From the NCBI GenBank assembly GCA_946800325.1, contig OX326957.1, positions 48,716,307 to 48,780,306 on the forward strand: a stretch of 64,000 nucleotides of DNA, read 5' to 3'. Below the pieces are notes generated by a model. The model saw only the letters and a list, made by a program, of their open reading frames with translations. It ran no database searches and had not been told where the DNA came from. Of the stretch, positions 1-12,251 are shown one piece after another. Position numbers and translations under genes: made by a program. The DNA comes from Luzula sylvatica (Eukaryota; Streptophyta; Magnoliopsida; Poales; Juncaceae). Position 1 is the first letter of the stretch. Each line of letters starts with the position of its first letter.

Positions 1-304
1 ACGGAATTTGGATCATATATGATATGGTTCGATACCGAAATCATATAAAGGATCAAGAGTCGCATTGGATGCGATTGGATTTATCCTACCTAAATAGTGA
101 GATCCCATTTGTCGGCCAAAGTCACTTGTGGGAGGATCACGAAATTTGGATCTTGAGGTGTCATTGGATTTAGAATCCCGAATCAATATTAGGGTTATTG
201 ATTTGATAAAAGTAACATATTTCATATCATCATATAAGCATATAGAATAAGTTCGCACATGTTAGTATCAATCTCATTATAAAGTATTTTTCGTCGCAGC
301 AATC

Positions 305-412
305 ATGACTTCAAGCAACACCAACTCCATGTCGATTATATCGGTCTTGGAAAGGAAGAAGCTAGTCGGCAAGAACTCATATTTTTCGAAATATGCAGGT
401 TCTTCAAAATAG
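305..412 (+). pseudogene. gag start of copia A, internally deleted
   Basis: An ATG at 305 opens a reading frame that matches the gag start of the sister copy at 43182 (both encode a run ending LERKKLVG). After about 24 codons the match jumps, near 377, to the region just before the integrase zinc-binding domain. That region corresponds to about 44100 in the sister copy, so roughly 850 bp covering most of gag, the zinc knuckle and the protease active site are gone. The frame then ends at 412. Short similarity at both edges (a TTTTCGAAATATGC-like stretch) suggests a microhomology deletion. Confidence 0.75.
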
Positions 413-992
413 AAGGAAGTTAGCACGAGGTGAAGTGGATCTTCGAGTTGGGAATGGAGCAAAAGTTGCTGCGTTGGCCGTCGGAGATGTTTATCTTACA
501 TTACCGAGTGGATTTATTTTAGAACTGAATAATTGTTATTTTGTTCTAAGTTTGTGTAAGAACATTATTAGTGTGTCTAGACTTGCTAATGATGGTTATG
601 AATTTATTATTAAGAATAATGAATTTTCTATTTGTAAGGATAATTTATTCTATGGAAATGTTATATTAGAAAATGGTCTTTATATTTTAGACATGAATTA
701 CACAAATGATAAATCAATCTATAATATAAACACAAATCGGATTAAACCTAAAGTTGATAGTAAAACTAACTTTTGGCATTGTCGACTTGGCCATATAAAC
801 GAAAAACGCATATCAAAACTCCATAAGGATGGACTTTTGGACTCATTTGAATTTGATTCATTTGGGCAATGTGAATCTTGTTTACTTGGCAAAATGACAA
901 AAACACCATTCTCCAAGGTTGGAGAAAGGTCCAAGGAACTATTGGAAATTATACATTCGGATGTATGTGGTCCAATGAGTACCGAGGCATGA
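393..992 (+). pseudogene. copia A: GAG-pre-integrase and start of integrase
   Basis: The 199-residue open frame carries the GAG-pre-integrase zinc finger (WHCRLGHINEKR, then CESCLLGK) and the first integrase residues (IHSDVCGPM). It stops at TGA 990-992. The sister copy has AGA (Arg) at this codon, so the stop is a point mutation that precedes the inserted LTR by one base of the TSD region. Integrase continues in frame after the insertion, at 3079. Confidence 0.85.
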
Positions 993-997
993 GGAGG

Positions 998-3073
998 TGA
1001 TAAGGGGATTTGTCATCACTTTTTACATGCGCAAAATATAGAATTTAAACACATAAATATGCTTAAAGTATACCAAATATTCATAATTCCAATTTATTGA
1101 GATTAAATACTTTAATATGTGTTTTGTGTTAATTTCAGGTGAAAAGTGCAAAATCTCACAAAACCAGGACTGTAGATGGATCGGTCTCGTCGTGCCGATC
1201 GATTTGATATATCATATGATGATATTTGATGAAGGCATGAGAGAGAAACCGAGCTTTTACTCCAAACGGGTCAAAAGGTGTGACCCGTTACACAAATGGA
1301 CGCAAACGGGTCAGAACTGACTCGTTTCACCAAAGGCAGCAAATACCAAAACGTGATTTAACCTCCAGGATCCTGCAGCATGTTAAACTCTCTACAACCC
1401 CTACAGCGGGTCGGAACCTCTCATCTTATTGACTTGTTACACACGGGACCACATAATCTCTTCCTCATCAAATCCTACAGGTCTGACCAGTCAAAGTTCT
1501 AACTGACTCGATCCTCTGTGGACTGTGGCGCGTGTGAAGCATGCTGGTATATCTCTGCCACTCCCATCCTCGGTGCACTACACACTTCGCCACACCGTGC
1601 GCGTCGCAGAAGATCTGTCCAGGTAGTTCAAACTCCTTCTTTTGGAGCCATGCAGCCAATGTTCTCCTCCATTTCTATTATAACCGGACGCTCCAGTGAC
1701 CCCAGAGAGCGTTAAGATCGACCGCAGTCTCCATTTATTGCTTAAACTGCAGAGAAGCTGAGCTATTTTGGGAAATTTCAGAGTATTTTCGGTTCATTTA
1801 ATCTTGATCCGTGGAGAAGCTTTGTGATTGTATTTTCAAGTTTGCTCGACCATCCGATGTCCGAATTTGATGATTTTTGGACCGTTGGATTCATCACAAG
1901 TGGTTCTATCTACTCATGCAAGTGGAATTCTCAGATCTGGAATTTTTGGATTTATCTACCCTCTTTTTCCCTATAAAAGGTATCCATGACCACTCTCTCT
2001 CTTACCCTTGGTCCTCATTGGTCAACACTCCATTTTAGGGGGAAGGTAAGGTCTTAGCCTCTTCCCCCTCCATTGTTAGAGCATCTCGAGCTCCCTTGCT
2101 CATCTTTTGAGCCATTTTGCCGAGAAGATCGTGTCTCCGCACGCTTTTCGAGGCCGATCCGAGGAGCTTTTCCTCTCTCCACTTTCTCCGAACCGGATAC
2201 GAAGTTTCTCTCCTCCTCCTCTCACCTCCTCTCAAGGACCTCGCCAAGATCCAATCTTGGACTTCATTCTCTCTTTTTTCGGTACTCTCTTTTACAATTT
2301 TATTGTTTTGATTAGGAATTAAGTAGATATAAGTCAAATCTGTTTGTGAACTTGTTATATACTGTGATATATAGTTTTTGGAATTTTTGTGGAATTTTTC
2401 TCGCATTTTTTCTATTTTTGCCTTGAGTTTTACTAAAATTCTGGAGCTGATTTGTGTGATCTGTTTGAGTGATTTTTAGATCTGATAATATTCCTTGTTT
2501 GCAATCACTGTTTAGATCTGGATCTATAGTTTAATAAAATTTTTGAATCAATCAATTTCATGCAATTTCCTATTTGATATGAATTTTTGAAATCTGTTAC
2601 TCAACCTCAAAATTGTCTGGACTATTCTGTAATTTGCCAGGGACCTGTTTGTAATTCGATCATTACTTTTTACTGAAATACCAAACCTGTGAAATTCTTC
2701 TGTTCTCTCTCTTAGTATTAAATTGTGAATCTTTGTGCCAAATTTGAGATCTTGTTTTGCGATCTATATTGTTCTGGAATTTTATTAGTGCCTAAAATAC
2801 CCTTGTGATCTATTAATTTCATAAATTCGAACATTGTGTGTGTGAAAGTGAAATTTTGACCAGAGCTTTATAAAGTTTAGATCTTGATTGTGACAGAATA
2901 TTATAGTCTCTGGATCAATAGAAATAATTCTTGAATTGCAATTTCGATTATACGCAAAATTTCCTTGCAACGAACCTATACTTAGTACTATACTTAGTAT
3001 TTGTTATAAATTATTTTGATTAACTCGTGAAATTGAATTACCACATTTAAACGACCTATTTTACGTGTTATCA
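998..3073 (+). mobile_element. solo LTR (2,076 bp) inserted in copia A integrase
   Basis: The insert begins TGATAAGGGG and ends GTGTTATCA, so it has TG...CA LTR ends inside a longer TGATAA/TTATCA inverted terminus. It is flanked by the 5-bp TSD GGAGG at 993-997 and 3074-3078. It has no internal coding region. A TATA box (TATAAAAGG, 1972-1980) sits near the middle and is followed by a pyrimidine-rich leader, as at a U3/R boundary. This fits a solo LTR left by LTR-LTR recombination. The size would suit a Ty3/gypsy element, but the family is not identified. ORFs inside it are chance frames. Confidence 0.88.
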
Positions 3074-3078
3074 GGAGG

Positions 3079-3757
3079 TTATCAATACTTCATAACGTTT
3101 ACGGATGATTTTAGTAGATATGGATATATTTACTTAATGCGTAACAAATCTGAATCTTTTGAAAAGTTCAAAGAATTTCAGAATGAGGTTCAAAATCAAC
3201 TTGGCAAAACAATCAAAGCACTTCGATCAGATCAAGGAGGCGAGTATTTGAGCTATGAGTTTGATGATCATCTCAAAGATTGTGGAATCGTTTCACAATT
3301 GACTCCACCTGGAACGCCTCAATGGAATGGCGTGTCCGAGAGGAGGAATCGGACCTTATTAAATATGGTTCGTTCGATGATGAGTCAAACTAGTCTCCCA
3401 AAATCATTTTGGGGATATGCCCTTGAGACAACGGCTTTTTTAATAAACCGCTTACCTTCTAAATCGGTTCAAAAGATTCCATATGAGATATGGACCGGAC
3501 AACCTCCGGTGTTATCTTTTATCGTAATTTGGGGATGCGACGTTTATGTCCGAAAAATGTTTTCGGATAAACTCGAACCCAAATCTGAAAAATATTTATT
3601 TGTAGGATATCCTGAGGAAACTAAAGGATATTATTTCTACAATCCCGAGGAAAACAAAGTTTTCATAGCTCGAAGAGGTACCTTCTTGGAGGGGCACTTT
3701 ATATCTCAACGAGCTAGTGGGAGTAAAATCGATCTCGAAGAAATTCTAGATCCATAA
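3079..3757 (+). pseudogene. copia A: integrase core and C-terminal region
   Basis: This resumes the integrase interrupted at 997. Visible motifs are TFTDDFSRYGYIYLM, RSDQGGEY, TPQWNGVSERRNRT and LFVGYPEETKGYYFYNP, the rve core with its D,D-35-E residues followed by the copia C-terminal motif. The frame ends at TAA 3755-3757 after an ILDP sequence. The following RT frame is in the same register, so a single in-frame stop separates them. Confidence 0.88.
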
Positions 3758-5509
3758 ATAAACATTGAACCGATGGATGTTGACCTGAATCCGTCAATAG
3801 TTGAGGATTTCGAGCCAATAGCACAAGGTGCTCCTCGTAGGTCTAGTAGGACCCGGCTGGAACCAGTACGATATGGATTTATCGTGACTGATGAAGGCAA
3901 CGTCGAACTCATAGATGATGAGCCGACAACCTACAAAGATGCTATGTCGAGTGAAGATTCGGACAAATGGCATGATGCCATGAAGTCCGAGATCCAATCC
4001 ATGTACGATAATCAAGTTTGGAACTTGATTGATCCACCACCCTCGGTTAAACCCGTCGGGTGTAAATGGGTTTTCAAGAAGAAAACCGACATGGATGGGA
4101 AAGTGCATACTTATAAAGCACGGCTAGTTGCGAAAGGTTTCAAACAAATTCATGGTGTAGACTATGATGAAACGTTTTCGCCGGTAGCTATGCTTAAGCC
4201 TATAAGGATTATCCTTGCCATAGCTGCATATTATGACTATGAGATATGGCAAATGGATGTTAAAACCGCTTTCCTTAATGGAAACTTATCGGATGATGTG
4301 TACATGACACAACCAGAAGGTTTTATCGATCCAAAGAATCCTAAGAAAGTATGCAAGCTTCAAAGGTCCATTTATGGACTGAAACAGGCTTCTCGAAGTT
4401 GGAATATTCGTTTTGATGAAGTCATAAGTGAGTATGATTTCATCAAGAACGAAGAAGAACCTTGTGTATATAAGAAGGTTAGTGGGAGCCACGTAGTGTT
4501 TCTTGTTCTTTATGTGGACGACATATTGATCATAGGAAACGACATTCCGATGTTATCGGATGTTAAGAAGTATTTGAATACTCGTTTCGCTATGAAAGAT
4601 TTAGGAGAGGCTGCCTATATTTTAGGCGTGAGGATCTATAGAGATAGATCCAAGAGACTCCTCGGCCTAAGTCAGAGTACGTACATCGACAAAGTGCTGA
4701 AAAGATTTTTCATGCAAAACTCTAAGAAAGGGTTTCTCCCCATGTCGAGTGGTATAAACTTTTCGAAAGATCAATGTCCGACATCGAGCGAAGAGAAAAG
4801 TAACATAGATAAGATTCCATACGCTTCAGTAGTTGGATCTATCATGTATGCCATGATTTATACGAGACCTGACGTGTCGTATGCATTGAGCATCTTATCA
4901 CGTTACCAATCGAATCCAGGTGATCCGCATTGGCAAGGCGTGAAAACGATCCTTAAGTACTTGAGAAGAACTAAGGATCAGTTTCTAGTTTATGATGGTG
5001 AGGATAACGGGTTGGTTGTAACGGGTTACACCGATGCCAGTTTAAAAACATGTACCGATGATTTTCGATCACAAAGTGGGTACGTGTTCTGCTTGAACGG
5101 TGGCGCGGTTATATGGAAGAGTTCCAAACAACCGACAGTTGCTGACTCTATGACGGAAGCGGAATACATCGCGGCTTCGGAAGCCGCAAAGGAGGCGGTT
5201 TGGGTAAAGAAGTTCGCGACCGAACTTGGTGTTGTGCCGAGCATCTCGGAACCCGTGGCTGTGTATTGTGACAATACGGGTGCAATAGCACAGGCCAAGG
5301 AACCGATATCGCATCATCGCTCCAAACACATCATTCGTAAATTCCACTTGATTCGTGAGATTTTGCATAGGCAGGATGTCGTGATTTTAAAGATTGATAA
5401 TGACGAGAATGCAGCGGATCCGTTTACGAAGCCACTTCCAGTTACGAAACATGATCGTCATGCTAGAACTATAGGTTTGAGATACCTAGAGGAGGAAGTT
5501 GGAATGTAG
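3758..5509 (+). pseudogene. copia A: reverse transcriptase and RNase H
   Basis: The first ATG after the stop is at 3773 and gives 578 residues. RT motifs include KARLVAKGF, QMDVKTAFLNG, the polymerase active site YVDDILIIG, and MKDLGEAAYILGV. RNase H motifs include GYTDAS, the SMTEAEYIAASEA block and HIIRKFHLIRE. This 3' half of pol is the best preserved part of the element. It cannot be expressed as full Gag-Pol because of the upstream gag deletion, stops and LTR insertion. Confidence 0.9.
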
Positions 5510-6632
5510 TTATCTAAAACAATAGTTGTTATGATGAACTATGATTAGTTATGAGTTGTAAATGTTATATCACCCAAGACTTATTCGTTATTCTGTATTA
5601 ATGCATTTCAAAAAAATTATATTTTATTTGCATTCATCTCTTATATGAAAACTTGTGCGTGGTTGTGTAATTTGATTACACGAACCTTGATTATAACTTA
5701 GGTGAGCGTCTACATAATACGTGATTATGTTAAGTAAAACCGTCACATTTTAAAAGTTATATTTCAAAAATGTCCCTAGTCACGATTAGGATACTTATGT
5801 GATAAGTATATCTATTATAAGATAATAGACTAACGTGTACACTAGCATATTCGCCGAGGTGATGATTATGTTTTTCTAATCATAGGACAAAGAGTTTATC
5901 GAATCGGGAATATGGATATGCATTAGGTTATGCATATTGTGACTTGACCAAAAGTGCGATACCATGACATAGTTTAGTCATTGTAGATGGAATCGTAACG
6001 AATGGGGTCTTAGTTCTTCACACTTGAGATGATCATGGATCAATTTTCGTGCGTAACATGATGCTTAGATATAATCTTCCACTATCTGTAACAGGATGGT
6101 CATGGGATTATGATCGGGTGTTATCTGAAACACGGAATTTGATGTGAATCATCAAGATAGAAATTGTTCTTTTCGAGAGAAAGAGATGTCCCTTAGGCCT
6201 ATCGATGAATTGATCAATGAAATCTCTGGCCAGAGTCAATGATATTAATGGTTAATATCGATTGTGTTTGTTGATTCAATTCGGTATCGAGACAATAAGT
6301 TTAGTCAATCAAATTATAAGGATGACTATTACCGTGCCTTTTAATTGACGTATATCGTGAACAAGAGAGTTGAACACCACCATTCGAGATGGGTATAAAT
6401 GATCACAATCATTTTTGTTTTCAACGTGGGAAAGATATGATGGATTTCTTCCTAGATCCCTCTCATGAGTCCGTGAACTTAGGCATAAGTTCACTACCAT
6501 TGCTTGATACCAACCTACACGGTCACACATAGAGCTGTCTTATTTCGGGCTTAATTTAAATCTCTAAGGTTATGTGTACATGAGATGTACGCTAGTACTT
6601 TCTTTAGATGGATCTTGAACTGAGTGGGAGAC
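5510..6632 (+). other. copia A 3' untranslated region with polypurine tract
   Basis: About 1.12 kb without a convincing ORF lies between the pol stop and the 3' LTR, which is long for a copia element. It ends in GAGTGGGAGAC (6622-6632), a good polypurine tract placed directly before the LTR start. The 73-codon reverse ORF at 6309-6530 has no recognisable motif and looks like chance. Confidence 0.7.
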
Positions 6633-7566
6633 TGAAGGAAATACAGTTACAGATCAACTAGTAGATTGTATATATGAGGGTAGATGAACGTATGCGTTCG
6701 TCGGAACGATTGGATGCATAATAAGATTATGCAAATATCACAGAAATTACATAGTTCGTCATAACGCACCATATGGTCCGTCATGACGCACATTAATGTA
6801 TTTCTGTATAAGCCAATATGTGAGTATACCATCATGACGCACCATCCAGTGCGTCATGACGGTGGTGCGTCATGACGCACAATCATGTTCGTCATGACGG
6901 AGCACAATTATAACGGCTAGATCTAGTACTCGTGACACGTGCGTCATGACGCACTGTGATCCAAATTCTGGATTAGCAGTTTTGATACTCATTAATGCCC
7001 CATTAACGGAGGCTTTGATTATAAGATCTGAGCAATCTCATCTTCTTCCTCTAGTCATTATTCTGGACTTGAGAGAGGAAAAAACTTGTGAGACAAGTTG
7101 AAGAAAACTCCATTAGAGAGATTCAATTTTGAGCAAGTTCGTGAAAATTTTAGGGGAATTTTCCACAACCGAAAGACGCGAGCTCGAGGTGGATACGAGT
7201 AGAGAAATCTCACGTGAGATTTTCTGGTGTGATCAATCGAGAGCAAAGTCGAGCAAGGTCGAAGACGAACCGGAAAAATTCCGGTTGTATACGACAAAAG
7301 AAGCTTCGAGCAAGGTGTCGAATCGCGCGGGCGTGGGACGTGAGTGTTACCGAGATCGAAGCGAGCAAAGCAACTACGCAATCAACCCGTCTCCGTGATC
7401 AATTTCACGCGGTATGATTCTCTATGAATTAAGAGTTAATTTCATAGGTAGTTGCACATAGTTTAGGATTTGTACGATCGAGTCGTCGACGTGGTCATCG
7501 GGATCGGGTCGGACCGGGCCTCACAATCCGCTGCGCGGGGCTCAGTAGTGATGCCGATACCCAACA
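6633..7566 (+). repeat. 3' LTR of copia A (934 bp)
   Basis: The LTR starts TGAAGGAAATACAG right after the polypurine tract and ends GATACCCAACA at 7566. The solo LTR at 39637-40611 (reverse orientation) starts TGAAAGAAATACAG and shares the distinctive 3' end (GGACCGGGCC, then CCGCTGCGCGGG), so both ends are confirmed by a second copy. A weak TATA-like TTATAAG lies at 7019-7025. The U3 part contains the palindrome array listed separately. Confidence 0.88.
6755..6960 (+). promoter_or_regulatory. array of CGTCATGACG palindromes in the U3 of copia A
   Basis: About seven copies or near-copies of CGTCATGACG occur in 200 bp, two of them extended to the perfect palindrome GTGCGTCATGACGCAC. Each carries TGACG on both strands, the core bound by plant TGA-type bZIP factors (as-1-like sites). 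The position, 120-330 bp into the LTR and upstream of the TATA-like box, suits an enhancer. Binding is inferred from the motif. Confidence 0.6.
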
Positions 7567-10549
7567 ATAGTTGGCTTTAATCTAACTATTCTTGGTGCAC
7601 GCATATCTTATGCTTAAACAATTAATCACAAAAACATCAAACTAATTTCAATTGTAATTATACATGCAACAAATTACTCTTCTAGAGTAATCAAAACATG
7701 ACTCTTTGAGAGCCAGCAATCATATTCATTATTTCAAATATGTTTATATTTACTCTTCTAGAGTAATATAGATAATTACTCTTCCTAAGTAATCAAAACA
7801 ATGAATCATCTAGTATCATATAGATAATTAATCTTCTAGAGTAAACAAAACAATGACTCTTCCAGAGTCACTAATAATGCTCACAATTTCAAATATTGAA
7901 ATATATACATGTCTGTTTGTTTATTAAACAAACAAATAACTACAAAACAAGTTTTCTATTAATGATTGTTTCAATCGACAAAGTTGTCGTCCTAATTCTT
8001 TTTCATTCTCCTCTTAAAAGAGGTTTGATAAATTAATTAAAATCATATGTTGCACTATTTGTACAACCATTTCAATCCAGATCTTGAAACATATATTTTG
8101 AGATATCTTTATATTACATTTTGTCGGATCTTGTTTCTCATGTGATTTTCTTATTATAATCACCTTGATTTCAATTATATATTTGATCCTTTCAGCCAAC
8201 ATTCATTTCTGGGAATGACAGAAAACAATCAAACTTATATCTCAATTTAAACCACTTGTCAAAGAAGACAACATAATATGAATTCAAGCATTTTTGAATT
8301 ATCTTTTTAGCTTTGCTTCTACGGGAGCAAATAAGAAGCATAACAAATAGACAATGATTGATATAGAATATCTTCAGATATTCTTTCTCCACGAAATATT
8401 CATTGAGATTCAATATTTAATTTTTTGGAGTTAGATTCAATTACTAACTCAAAATACTACAACTTCAAGTGCGTTTAATAAAAGATCAGTAGAATAAGAT
8501 CCACAAAACAAAACAATAAAAATATGGCATATAAATAAATCCTGAATAAATTATTTGAATAAGTAAGAAATAATCGTAATTTTTACCTGGAATTTCGGAG
8601 GAAACAGAAGACTTACATTGGCATTAAAGATTCGTTATTTAATAAAAAAAATCTCGTTCTAGGATTTTCATTCTTAGATGTAAATGGTATACAACACTTC
8701 AAACGTGCTTTAAGAACCATTTAATGATCCTTTTGGGATATCAATTCAATTTTCGACATTTGCAACACAAATATGTGATTTATTTTTTTTCTTAGAATCA
8801 ACAAATGCGTCGGGCAAATGTATTATATTTTTGAACTTCTAGTTCATAAAATGTTAAGTGGATATCAAAATAAGACAACAATATAATTTTTCATGTAAGA
8901 TATGCTTAATTTCATTTTTATTTATCCATAATAAAATGAAATTTGTCTCATCACATTTACAATCAAGAAATTATTTTGTGAATAACTCTCATGTTAAAAA
9001 TTCTAGTCAAAAGATTGAGGGTGATTCAAACCCAACATAAATCTTGAACTTTCCTTGTGAATTCATCTTATCACGGTGTGATGATACTATTAGTATACAA
9101 GCGCACAACCAGAAATTCTAAACGAAAAATATTTGGTTCATGATCAAAAGATGATATGACCCCAAACGTTGTTGGTAATCTTGATTTCTTTAGCAGAGGT
9201 CGTGCTTTCAATTGAAATCTTTTAACAAGTGATTCTTCTAGATGTGTCTACATGAGATTCTTATAAATGATTCTTCGAGATCGTTTCGTATGTGAACATG
9301 AGTTACATGATGTTAAATTTCTATTACAATTGTAAACATAAATCATTAAAAATATAACATGTAAAATTTGTAATCATTAAAAATATAACATGTAAAATTT
9401 ATGCAACTAATTTTGAAAAAGTTTCGTGCTACGACTTGATAATGAGTAAACATTAAGTCATCTTGATGAATCATCAATCAATATCGAAATTGTTCACATG
9501 GTGGATCTACAGGTCCACAAATATCCCCATGTATATATATTTTGAAATGTTGGGAGATTTAATTCCAACTTCATTTTTCATGGCCTAGTAATCAATTTGC
9601 TTTGACAACCTCTACAAATAAATCCATTATTTGTTAGGATCTTACGGTTCATCATTGATGACCAATTTCTTTTTTTTTCATATGATAGCACAATATATCA
9701 TGTAAAATGATAATAAATTCGAGTAAATAAACTTCAGGTTTATTATCAAATATGTCTCAAATGTACTAATCTGTGAATAGTACAAATTAATTTAAACAAA
9801 CCAATAATTTTCTAATAAATATTACTTCTTTGAAATATTACTCAAAATGCATAAATATTCAAGATTCTTCTTGATATGATATCCATTTCAGCGGATATCA
9901 TTATAAATAATCATAAACTTGCGGGAACATAAATATATTATTTGTAACTCATTTTGTTCCTTTTTTGTGGGCATATATAAACTCTTCGGGAGTTTTCATT
10001 AAATTCAAGCTATCACGATTGGTGTTTTTTTGTCTTATTCATAATATAATAAGAGAAATAAATACCGTTTTGCAATATGGTATGTGTAATACTGCTATCA
10101 AGTATAATATGTGTATTATCATCATTGGTGTTCCCTTTTTTCATTAAATTGCATTTTTGCAATATGATTTCCTTTTGTCTTTTCTTGAGTTGATGCTTTG
10201 TTTTTCATTTTTATGGTGTCTCCGAGACCCGTGACCTCTAAATGGATTTCTGTATCAAGAACTCATGGTAAATTGTTTGTGGATGATATGTCCAAGACAA
10301 TAAATTCTAGCTTTTCTAGATTTGTCTTAATACAAACTTAGAAGGAAAAAAGTAAACAAACTTTGTTTGTAACTTCATTTGTAAGAGAAAAGAAGAACTA
10401 TATAAACTTTGTTTGTAAGAGAAGAAAAGAAGAACAATACAAACTTTGTTTGTAACTTCGTTTGTAAGAGACGAAAGAAAAACAATAAATAGTCTTACCT
10501 TCACCAAAAATCTCGAGATTCAAGACAATAGAGCTTCGTGCTGATAACG
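7567..10549 (-). mobile_element. strongly decayed Ty1/copia element, internal region
   Basis: This AT-rich stretch has no ORF above about 75 codons. It is bounded on the right by a copia primer-binding site: on the minus strand the sequence just inside the LTR reads CGTTATCAGCACGAAGC, as in many plant copia elements. An integrase remnant lies at 9470-9620. Segments near 8200 share an ATTCCCAGAAATGAATG-like stretch with 36340-36360, so a second copy of the same family probably sits there. The left edge and left LTR could not be located. The section 7570-8000 has short ACTCTTCTAGAGTAATC repeats of unknown origin. Confidence 0.6.
9470..9620 (-). pseudogene. copia integrase remnant (zinc-finger end and core start)
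   Basis: Read on the minus strand, the sequence encodes SQSKLITRP, then (after a stop) FQNIYMGIFVDL and a degraded DPPCEQFRY. This parallels the copia consensus in which a (C)SQGKLI-RP finger end is followed by GDICGP and PPCGPFRYF. Stops and frame errors show it is long dead. It fixes the identity and orientation of the surrounding decayed element. Confidence 0.65.
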
Positions 10550-10868
10550 TGTTGTAAAAGAAGAAAAAAACTCAAGAAGCAATACTTAAGAGAAGAGAAA
10601 AAATATTCAAGAGATGAAGGGATGGGAACAATGATTGTTTCTTCTTTCTCTCATTTCAATTCATTTCAATCTCATTACAAATGGGGGTATTTATAGGCTA
10701 AATCATCCCTACATACATAACACACAACACATTTATAGTACATCCACACTTAACAAACAACACACAACATCATTCATACATAACACAAATCACACATTCA
10801 TAATACATTCACTTTCATAATAATACTTATCTTTTTATTAAGCAATAATAAAATTTTGAGTAGTGATG
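10550..10868 (-). repeat. 5' LTR of the decayed minus-strand copia
   Basis: On the minus strand this LTR ends ...TTTTACAACA at 10550, directly before the primer-binding site. A good TATA box (CTATAAATACC on the minus strand) lies near 10687-10698. The outer edge is estimated where the adjacent MITE begins. No matching second LTR was found. Confidence 0.5.
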
Positions 10869-11089
10869 TACACCCCCCAGTACTCTCTCCCCACCATCCT
10901 TGATGACGTGGATATGAGTTAATACCTTCAAAATTAACACGCAAAAACATAGTTTAATATATTAATTTATTTAATTATCTTAATTTATGATTGAGCATAC
11001 AATTAAGATGTTAAATCATTAATTAAAGTGTTAATTTCGAATGTATTAAAACAATATTCACGTCATCAAGGATGTGGGTGGGGGTATGT
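10866..11089. mobile_element. MITE with about 60-bp terminal inverted repeats
   Basis: The left arm (10869 onward, starting TACACCCCCCAGTACTC) and the reverse complement of the right arm (ending 11086, starting TACCCCCACCCACATCC) both continue through CCTTGATGACGTG and into AAATTAACAC. The whole unit folds on itself, with an AT-rich TTAATTAA-type centre. No coding capacity is seen. The exact ends and TSD are uncertain, so the superfamily is not assigned. Confidence 0.7.
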
Positions 11090-11771
11090 CCAACATTTTC
11101 CTAAAATTTTATAACCTCATAGTACCATTTGTAGTAAAATGGTATATTGCATTGGAATTTCTCATTTTTTGTGCACTCCAAAAGTATATATGTTTTAAAT
11201 ATGATGTATACAAACATAATTACTTGTATTTATTATTTAAATATTGGAAAGTGTATATAAATATCCAAAAAAAAAATACAAATATCCAAAAAATATATAA
11301 TATGCAAAATAATATATAAATATAAAATAATCAAAACATTATATAATTCCGAAAAATATATAATATAAAAAAACATATATAAATATTCAAAATAATATAA
11401 AATCAAATAATATATAAATATGAAATTCAAATTCAAAATATATAAATATCTAAAACAATTTTTTTATAGAGAAATATATGCAAGAGTATTTATAAGGCCA
11501 AACACTATAAAGGCCGTTGCTGGCCTTTCTCCATCCAAATGACCCAGTCAGTAGTCACTGGCTTTATTTCAGAATTCCACAAAGAATCCTCACTATAAAG
11601 TATTTTGAGGGACTAAGCAAGAATAGACTCTCGTTTCCCCCATAAGTGCTATTTTGTATGTTTGACTTGAAGGATTTAGCAAGAAACTCATATCCTGAGA
11701 CATGTCTCGAGACATCTCTCCCTTTAGTTGTCTCTCAACTCATGTCTTGCAAAAATCAACGGAAAACACAC

Positions 11772-11774
<3 letters not shown>
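11090..11774. other. intergenic AT-rich sequence
   Basis: 11210-11460 is a degenerate low-complexity stretch of ATATAAATA/TCCAAAA motifs. 11460-11774 is unique-looking and noncoding, with AGGCC stretches near 11500-11530. No gene or element boundary could be supported. Confidence 0.5.

Positions 11775-11824
<50 letters not shown>
11775..11824. repeat. (CT)n microsatellite upstream of the NLR gene
   Basis: About 25 uninterrupted CT units lie roughly 430 bp upstream of the NLR start codon. Pyrimidine-rich tracts of this kind are common in plant promoters and 5' leaders. A regulatory role is only a possibility. Confidence 0.95.
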
Positions 11825-11828
<4 letters not shown>

Positions 11829-12251
11829 CCTTTTTGATGAATTGACATTATTATTATTTTTGTAATATAATTACATTTTTTTTAGCTTCTTCAATTAATG
11901 TATTGGATTTAATCCTATAAACTCTTTTTTTTATATAATAATATACTTAATTCTAAAATATTACATTCTCAAACAAATATATACAAATATATAGCTTGTT
12001 AGAATCATTCTTAATTAATTTTCTATTGTCCTTTGCATCAAACATTAAATTTTATTTTCCATTTTAATATTTCTACACATCAAACATCACATTCACATGT
12101 CCTTCAAATACTTATCCTCGTTTCACATCGACCCCAAGTCAACTCAAAAGTCTTGAGTTTCCCCGTCTTTTCTCCTCCTACCGTCTAAACTCAACTCAAT
12201 TATTGCCGTTCTCTATCCTCTTTCTTAGATCTCTCGCCTCAAGCGGGAACA
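11825..12251 (+). promoter_or_regulatory. putative promoter and 5' leader of the NLR gene
   Basis: The 427 bp between the CT microsatellite and the start codon at 12252 is AT-rich, becoming pyrimidine-rich and mixed from about 12090, as expected for a plant 5' leader. The start context is AACAATGGA, a good plant initiation context. No TATA box stands out enough to place a transcription start. Confidence 0.4.

Larger units (their letters stand above)
1..7566 (+). mobile_element. Ty1/copia retrotransposon, family A (3' part, 5' LTR outside the window)
   Basis: The window opens in the 5' untranslated leader of a copia element. Order on the plus strand is leader, gag remnant, integrase, reverse transcriptase/RNase H, 1.1-kb 3' leader, polypurine tract and 3' LTR, the copia order with integrase before RT. 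The leader and gag start align with a second copy at 42881-43260, so both belong to one family. The element is dead: most of gag is deleted, there are in-frame stops at 990-992 and 3755-3757, and a 2.08-kb solo LTR splits integrase. The 5' LTR and left TSD lie outside the window. Confidence 0.93.

Noticed and set aside
2035..2406. 123-codon minus-strand ORF and three overlapping plus-strand ORFs
   Set aside because: They lie inside the solo LTR at 998-3073, in its pyrimidine-rich leader, where stop-poor frames arise by composition.
7058..7417. 107-codon minus ORF and overlapping plus ORFs
   Set aside because: They lie in the R/U5 part of the copia A LTR. The same region in other LTR copies is not conserved as coding.
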